Positions 57,534-64,000 of a stretch of DNA of 64,000 nt are shown here, piece by piece. Under the pieces are notes generated by a model. That model ran no database searches and was not told where the DNA came from. It saw nothing but the letters and a program-made list of their open reading frames with translations. The translations under genes were made by a program, and so were the position numbers. Origin of the DNA: Sarcocystis neurona (lineage: Eukaryota > Apicomplexa > Conoidasida > Eucoccidiorida > Sarcocystidae); the NCBI GenBank assembly GCA_000727475.1, contig KL647295.1, forward strand, positions 3,423,548 to 3,487,547, in the 5' to 3' direction. Each line of letters starts with the position of its first letter. The stretch's first letter is position 1.

Positions 57534-58325
57534 TGTGTGTGTGTGTGTGTGTGCGCTTATGGACTGGGCGCTACTGTAGTCAATTTCTCATGGCTTTTGA
57601 AAGGTCGAACTCTAGAAGAGATAATGACCCGTACGCCCTCAAGACGACACCAGCCCCACATTGTGTTCACCAAAATTTGTTGAGCCGGTCAATTAAGCGT
57701 ACTATAGCACATTGAGGGACCAAATCTGTGGTGGTCTCACAGAAGAAAGTCGCGAAAGGTCCCTCCACACCTAAGAAATGATAGCACGTGCATGCGCCAG
57801 AGAGACAGTTGTTTTGATGACAAATACGACATTTGTAGCGTGGTGCAGTGTCCTACACGCAAGATAGAAATTCACCGATTAGGGGAGTGGCGCGCCACTG
57901 TAGTACTGCGAATTTATGCCCGATACCGTGCCGCTGAGGTATTCGATACAGTTATGCTTTGGATTCCGTAACTTTCCTTGCAGGTGAAGACGTGAAGAGC
58001 CACCTAGATAGGGTTTGAGCTTGCGACCACTGCACGTGTCTCATTTCGGGGGGCACAGGATGTGAGCGGACCTCAGGTTCCGCGTATTTTCGCACAATCA
58101 TCGGGATCGAAAGCTTAGAGCTTGTGGTCACTAGGCGTGCGCTATTCAGTTGTCCATAAGATGCCTACCTGTACAAGGTGACTGGAGCACTGCGTTTACA
58201 TATCGATCCAGTGACCGCTTGACCTGAATCAGTATTTAGCCCTACAAAAGTCCCGTCCGTCCCGCGACGATTTTTGCCGTATATGTAGACGTCGTTCTTC
58301 TTTCACAAAAGCGCGGAACACACCC
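57152..58325. other. Interval without a visible gene
   Basis: Apart from the GT microsatellite I see no coding signal. It should include the 3' UTR of the minus-strand gene ending at 58,326. Confidence 0.5.
57497..57553. repeat. (GT)n microsatellite
   Basis: About 28 GT units with a single TCT interruption near 57,531. Open frames here (Cys/Val runs) are artefacts. Confidence 0.97.
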
Positions 58326-61300
58326 CTAGAAAACTCGGAACTCGCGCAAGTGCGTCAGCATCAACGTCACTGGTTCTTGGTGAGGCTGAAACGTTTCTAG
58401 ATCCGCTGAACCAGGAACCCTGCCAAACACTGCTATTCTGTCCCCAGATAAAGTAACGTCATCAGGGGGTTCAGCAGATGTCACTGCGTGCGGCTGCGTC
58501 AGGTGCTCGCTCGCTCCAGACCTTTCTTCGGTATCCTCTGCTGCAAGGGCACCCAACGCCTCTTCACTGCTGTCTTTCATAAGCTTCGGGTGGCCAGTTG
58601 GCCTGCGAAAAGTCGCACACACAAATGAACGGCGTGCACAGATACAACTGTCTCTCATAGCAGACGTTCCCATGAGGGCAAATGTGTGACGTCGGCGCCG
58701 ATGAGTAGGTTAGTGTGGTACGCTTCGACATGGCATGGGAGACCACACGGCTACGCGCACATATTCAGAAAAGAAGTGAATACTTTTGGACATGGGCTTG
58801 CACAAGTGAAAAATTTTACATACTGTGGGATAACATGTTCTACGACGCAGTTGTTGACAACAGAGTACTGGGTTCAGTAATCCGATGCCGCGACGCGGAT
58901 TTTTCACTCACACGCGTTTGCGAATTCGGTCGAAGCGCTGTAAGCGTCGTGGCAACTCATTCCATCTGCTGTCGCCCTTATCGTCCTGAAAATGTAGGAG
59001 GCACGCCAAACAGAGTCGTTAATGCGTGCGATCTGGGGTCCGTCGTTTACCATCGACGTCGCGCCACTTGCTTTCAAACCATCAGCCACACTCTGCACTC
59101 GGCGTACGGTCGCAGGCTGAAGCCTCTGATGTCTACGGTGAAATATTTTCTACCCTTGACTGCCAGCCGTATGTGTTGCATTTGGATCTTCCTTACATCA
59201 ATCTCCTGTATCCCGCTAATATGAACAGAACTTTCTCTCCTTAAGGAATCATCTTCCAAGTCGAGAGTAACTTCATACTTCGTCACCGTCAGATGCTCAT
59301 TTTGGCTTCCCCTTGAATTTGAAACAAAAATGTGCACAGACTTCCACACATCCGTGCATCTCATAGCAATTAAGGGGAACAAAAAGTACCTACACATTCA
59401 CCTGTGCATAGCCGCCACCGCTGCTTGAGACGGCATGAGCCAAACCGCTTATCCCATGTCAAAGAAATGCGCTTGCCGTCGGGTCTTGCGGCAGAAGCTA
59501 AGAAGTGGGAGACCTGAAGTCACCTCTGCCGGTTTTGTCAAGCCCAAAAGGCACTTCTCTAAGGAAGGCTCTAGATTATGTAGAAGAAGGGATCTAAAGT
59601 GTGATCCCTAGCAGCTCTTGACGACCGGAAGTCCTTTTCCCGCCTTACCAGCAACTCCTGCATGAAAAATTAACACGAAATTGCCAAGCCGGAAACACAA
59701 GTGGGAAGCGAAAACTGTTTAGCTAGAAGGTATTTTGTAAGCATCTTCAGGAGGAGTGGACGATGCATTGAGCGCTCTAATAAACAATTGAGTTGTATGT
59801 CTTCTGTGACACTTGAGCAACCGTCCGAAACGGGAATAACTTACTTGCAAGGATCCCAAAGAGACCAGGCACTCCCCGGAGTCGCCGCGTGCTGCCGCTG
59901 GACTACAAAGGCTGCAGCCTTCTCTGAGTGTGAGTCCCCTGCTTGCATTGCACCGTGGTCAGATGGTCCCTGCGCAGAATCATCACACTGTTCGCTGCTA
60001 CCGTCACTTGCGCCTTGCTCCTCACATCACCCACAAAAAGTGGATGTTTCAACAGGTTCCATCTTACATTTCCCAGCCTACCTCCAGTGTACTGTGGCGT
60101 AGATGTTCGGCAATGCATCTCGGCACGTTCACAACGCTGGCCAGTCATATACGGCCACACCGGGTCGACGCTAGAATACCAGCCTTCAACGTACACTGCG
60201 TGTAATGTGTGCCTGCGGTTGCCAAGTAGTCGACTGCGCACGTTGAACACACCACGTAAGCGACAGTAGACGCGTCTACCTTTATTATGCTGCCGGAGGT
60301 TGAAAAATCATCTTCGTCAGAGGTGTACGCATGATCTGAGAGCAAAAAAAACAGGTACAAACACTGAGGAGGAAACTATATTGGTGCTGATGCAGGCCTA
60401 CTACGCAGTGGCTGACGGCAATAAACAGTGGCTCTGCTTTCCAACAGCACAAACAAAGAGGTCGGAGCGTAGAGTGATGAAGGAAGTCACCGAAACACAA
60501 AGTATACTATCGTAACCGACCTCCAGTTTTGTATGCGCCTATACTTGATTTCAACGCAGCAAAAACTGGAAACATCTAGTGTGAGCAAAGCTCCTGACAT
60601 AGGTTGTCAGCACGCCTACACACGCTCTCACGCGCGTCAGTAAGAAATTACGAAACACCTATGTTCAACGATGCGTCTACAAAAAAGCACCCACACAAGC
60701 TTACCTATCTGCCCATTGCGCTTCGCGTGTTGTGTCGCTTTTCGCCCTTGCTTTCGAGCACCGCTTGTCGCTTTTCCGGAAGACTGTTGATTCTGCGTGC
60801 ACACGTATCACGTGAACATAGTGTCCTTTCAGCGAACCGCCCCTCCAGAATACGCAACGAAACAAGTTGTAAGCGTCGTTTCGTTTACACATCGGTGTGG
60901 GCGTTTTACATTGCAAATGTGGGACTAACGAGGGAAAATTGACTATACTAGACTTCACTTTTGCCCGAAAACGCCTTCTCGACAGCGTTCATCACCCAGT
61001 CTAACTTCGGAATGGACGACACCTCCATCTCAGAGATCTTGACTGAACTGTAACACTGTGTACACACCACATCGCATTACATAAACTCCAAGCAACAAGC
61101 GCAGTCTCGTCCCAGCACATGGGACAGCGTACGCAGCGGTACGAGGGACCCTCAAGACTAAAAGCTAAGGCCCTTTCGACCTGTTTTGTCCGCTCCTTAC
61201 TTCATGCCCAGATTTTGCCTCTTCCGTAAACTCCACCTTCCCGCGGCGCATCGCATGCGTGTTCCATTCAGCATCCTTATCTGCATCCTCATTGCATCCA

Positions 61301-62955
61301 TTGAACAAAGAAATGTCCAAAGCGTTACCTTTGTTGATGAGGAAAGAGATAACTGGCCATGTATGGTGCTCGCAACTGACTCCTAGAAAAGGGACGCGGG
61401 CGGCGACATTACTTTTGCACAGCCGATCTGTCCGCTATTTCTAACTAACGCACACAGCGCACTACGTCGCGCTGGTTGTTAAATGGTTTTCTTCCCAATG
61501 AAGTGGACAAGGGGTTATCTTTCCTGTGGAGTAGACAGGACTAGTAGTTGAAATAGTTCAAGCAGCCAACGTGGAAGATCGAAGGAAAAAATATCATGTG
61601 TTCAGACGCACCTGTATCAAGGAGATCTCCTATCTGCTGGTCACTTGGATTCAACCCTTCACTTTTCGCTTTCGCCTCATACTCCTTAAGAACGAGTGAG
61701 CTGTTTGGCTGAAATTGACCTTGTAGCGCTCTGGCCTGCAGGAATAAGCGAATTTAGAACCAGTGTACACTTCACGTGATTTCTTCATCGTTGTCTCACG
61801 GCATAACCTGTTCCTTGTGTGCCAAGCCTCCTTGCGCTCCTGGAGGTTAACAAGTGTAGATTTTTTCTGAGAAGACATGTTTATTTCTGGCTCTCTGAAA
61901 AGCGTGTTTCAACACAACAAACTCGGTATCAAACGCATCCACCTGCGAGCTGAAACCACACCGCACTTCGATATTGCAATCATCTTTAAAAAAAGTACAA
62001 GCCCAAAACACCCAGAAAAACATTTCTTGGTCCGCGTCGCATTTGTGAATTATAAACCCTAACGCCCGCCGGAACAACTTTATTCTTACCACGTTCGACG
62101 CCGAGAAAAGGAGACCTTGGAGACGCGCGCAGAACGCCGCCAGGCAAGCTAATGCAGCGGTGAACTCACCGGTCTCGTTCTTGGCTTTCGCCCTTTCAAA
62201 AAAAATGATGAAATTCTGCACAGACCAGCACGTAAGGTGCAACAGTTGGGTGAAAACAGCAAAAAAGAAGCTGCTATCGCACTACGTGCCGCTGCTAATA
62301 TTTGTGCCAACCATCAGCAATTGACAATTAGACTACCACTCCTATTGTAATTGCTGCGTGGACGCAAAGTCAAGGCCTGTTGAACAGAAGAGACTTGAGC
62401 CTTTCTGGCGGCAAGCTCCCTCTCATGTGCGGGCGAACCTTGAAACCGCATCCTGAGAAATTCATGAGCATATTCAGCTCTTTTATTATCCCTTCTATAG
62501 TAATGTCATAGTGGGTGCGACTGTCCAAGCACGTGCTCAGCAACGGCGCGCCAGCCAAACAGTATAAGTCCTACAAGACAAACACGTGGACGACGAAATC
62601 ACACGATTGCACGTGAATTGACGTCTTGGTAATTATCGGTGAATCTGGTTGGCAGAAGCAGGTGAAGCAGGGAACCTCATGTGAAGGCCGGACAAAACGT
62701 AGTGTGCAGACACATGTGTATGTGAAGAGATTACAGGGCGTGGTAACTGTAAGCGCACGTTCAATTTAACTTGCACTGTGTACCGCCGCTACTAGCAGAT
62801 ATTCCTGACGCATGCTTGCCTTTGAGAAACAAAAAAATGCGCGCTCATAAACACGCCTAGTATGCGCCGCACCTCGTGGCAGGCTGCGTACAGGGGTGAT
62901 GTCAAGAAGATACGGTTTCACGTGCTGAGGTGGCGTGTTTCCATACAAACGCTTC
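58326..62955 (-). CDS. Unrecognised intron-rich gene, ten exons, 5' end missing
   Basis: Chained exons (5' to 3'): 62955-62892, 62570-62439, 62215-62090, 61735-61612, 61042-60959, 60783-60705, 59311-59197, 59092-59051, 58985-58912 and 58602-58326, with every junction phase-compatible and mostly good donors (GTAAGA, GTGCGT, GTAAGC, GTAAGG, GTAAAC, GTGAGT). The partial product is about 372 residues. Exons 2-4 look helical (DSRTHYDITIEGIIKELNML; NETGEFTAALACLAAFCARL; EYEAKAKSEGLNPSDQQIGD). Exon 5 reads SSIPKLDWVMNAVEKAFSGK, exon 6 is Lys/Arg-rich, and the last exon is acidic and disordered-looking, ending LTHLREFRVF. The 5' end starts in phase 2, so exons lie further right or outside the window. 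Extra exons in the 1.4-kb gap 60,704-59,312 are possible (a candidate reads VVNVPRCIAEHLRHSTLE). No family recognised. Confidence 0.6.
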
Positions 62956-63509
62956 CTAGATCCTGTGAATTCTGTCCATTTACCTAGATGCTTTTCTGAT
63001 TTTACTATCCGGCGTCTGCTTCGTGCGACAGGAGACTGTGTTGCACAGAGAAAGAATCATAACCTAAGCCATCATGTTTCCTGATGTTGCCCCGGTAACT
63101 ACCGTGCACGGCGGCAACATGGGGGGCTGCTTATGGCAGTATAGAAACACTTCGGTCAAGATTTTGCGTTCATAACCGATAACTTCAGCCAAGCATCAAC
63201 CCATCTTACCGGTAACGGGTATCGCAGCACTCCGTGTGAAACCTACCGCTAGAGCCATTGCACTTATATTCAAAGAAATCACTTCAGATTGGTGTCTTTC
63301 CGGCCACTCATAAGAGCTTTCCTTTCCTGCGACGTGCGGTCGCGTGCTGCCTTAGAAGCCGAAAAAGGGGTTCACAGATACATAGCAAACCTTCACAGCG
63401 GGAGATACACAAGGAAGAGTCTACACGTGTTCCCATTAATTGAGATTGCCTCCCCGTGACCCGACGTGCTGACAAACTGCACATATAAATTCGTAAAGAA
63501 AGCGTAGAG
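62956..63509. other. Possible 5' exons/promoter zone, nothing firm
   Basis: The 5' end of the minus-strand gene and perhaps the promoter of a plus-strand gene starting at 63,510 should fall here. No convincing exon with consensus splice sites is visible. Confidence 0.35.
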
Positions 63510-63984
63510 ATGGAACCTTTTGCCCCCCTATTCGTATGGACACTACGACTACCTACAGTCATTGCAAAGTGGAGCAGAGCGTCTCTTGACCATGAACCGC
63601 TGCCTGAACCAAGAACGAGGCGCAAGGCCGCTGGACGGCACGTGATACCGTGCTGGGGCCAAATTTTTGCGATAGGGTACACACGTGACCACGTGACTGG
63701 AAAAACACTACGAATTTCACTTGTGCTTCCAAGGAAAGGGATCCTTAGAAATCTGGAAGAACTTAGATCTGCGACGAATGGAACGCAGTTGGACTCGCTT
63801 CTGCGTGTTAAAGGCGAAGACTATAGAAACCCGAAAGGCAGCGTTATGGTATTCGTTACGCCTTCTACATGCCATCAGCAATCGATACACGCACGAAGAA
63901 TTCTTCACTCGTACGTTGGAACTGACAGAAGATTACACTGATCGTCGCATGCTCAATATTGTACATGCGCCCCTTAAAAGATGA
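63510..63984 (+). CDS. Candidate coding edge of a plus-strand gene
   Basis: Two plus frames look protein-like. The first runs from ATG 63,510 to 63,941 (143 codons; GQIFAIGYTRDHVTGKTLRI in the middle). The second is open from 63,721 to a TGA at 63,984 and reads TRFCVLKAKTIETRKAALWY then EEFFTRTLELTEDYTDRRML, which looks more like a folded protein. A splice switching from the first to the second near 63,700-63,760 is possible. A short basic mitochondrial ribosomal protein is one idea; no family is recognised. Confidence 0.33.
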
Positions 63985-64000
63985 CACCTGCAAACAGGAA

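Overview
This window looks like nuclear DNA of a coccidian apicomplexan, most likely an Eimeria-type genome. Three things point there. Dense CAG/CTG triplet tracts run through coding and non-coding DNA and encode Ala, Gln and Ser runs. CAG-rich and TA-rich repeat segments alternate with plain segments of balanced composition. Genes are cut by many short spliceosomal introns, often with exons of only 4-20 codons. I see no rRNA or tRNA gene, CRISPR array or bacterial-style operon.

Layout. 1-1.7 kb: TA/TATG repeats with a degenerate tandem repeat, inside or beyond a minus-strand SEC31-like gene whose first WD40 exon(s) lie at 1.7-2.4 kb. 2.4-11.6 kb: repeat-rich DNA full of CTG/CAG and TATA-type satellites, with no gene I can call firmly. 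11.67-15.06 kb (+): a single-exon MPP10 gene (U3 snoRNP). 15.6-34 kb: mostly repeat-poor DNA with small minus-strand spliced genes: a terminal exon at 15.6 kb, a four-exon four-helix membrane protein at 19.7-21.2 kb, fibrillarin at 23.5-24.3 kb and an RGG-rich protein at 25.1-25.5 kb. 34.9-41.5 kb (+): a seven-exon C2H2 gene whose spliced product carries nine fingers arranged like TFIIIA. 42.8-54.8 kb (-): one very intron-rich gene reconstructed here as 30 phase-compatible exons (about 2,055 codons), a candidate rhoptry-neck (RON5-like) or otherwise lineage-specific protein. 55.2-57 kb and 58.3-63 kb (-): exons of further unrecognised genes. 63.5-64 kb (+): a possible coding edge.

The recognisable genes share a theme. 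TFIIIA (5S rRNA transcription), MPP10 (SSU processome) and fibrillarin (rRNA 2'-O-methylation) all serve ribosome synthesis, and SEC31 serves COPII export. The large 42.8-54.8 kb gene is the most interesting item. Its reading frame closes over 12 kb, 26 of its 29 introns are phase 1, and it contains micro-exons down to 12 bp. All splice sites are read by eye from frame, phase and consensus, without transcript evidence.
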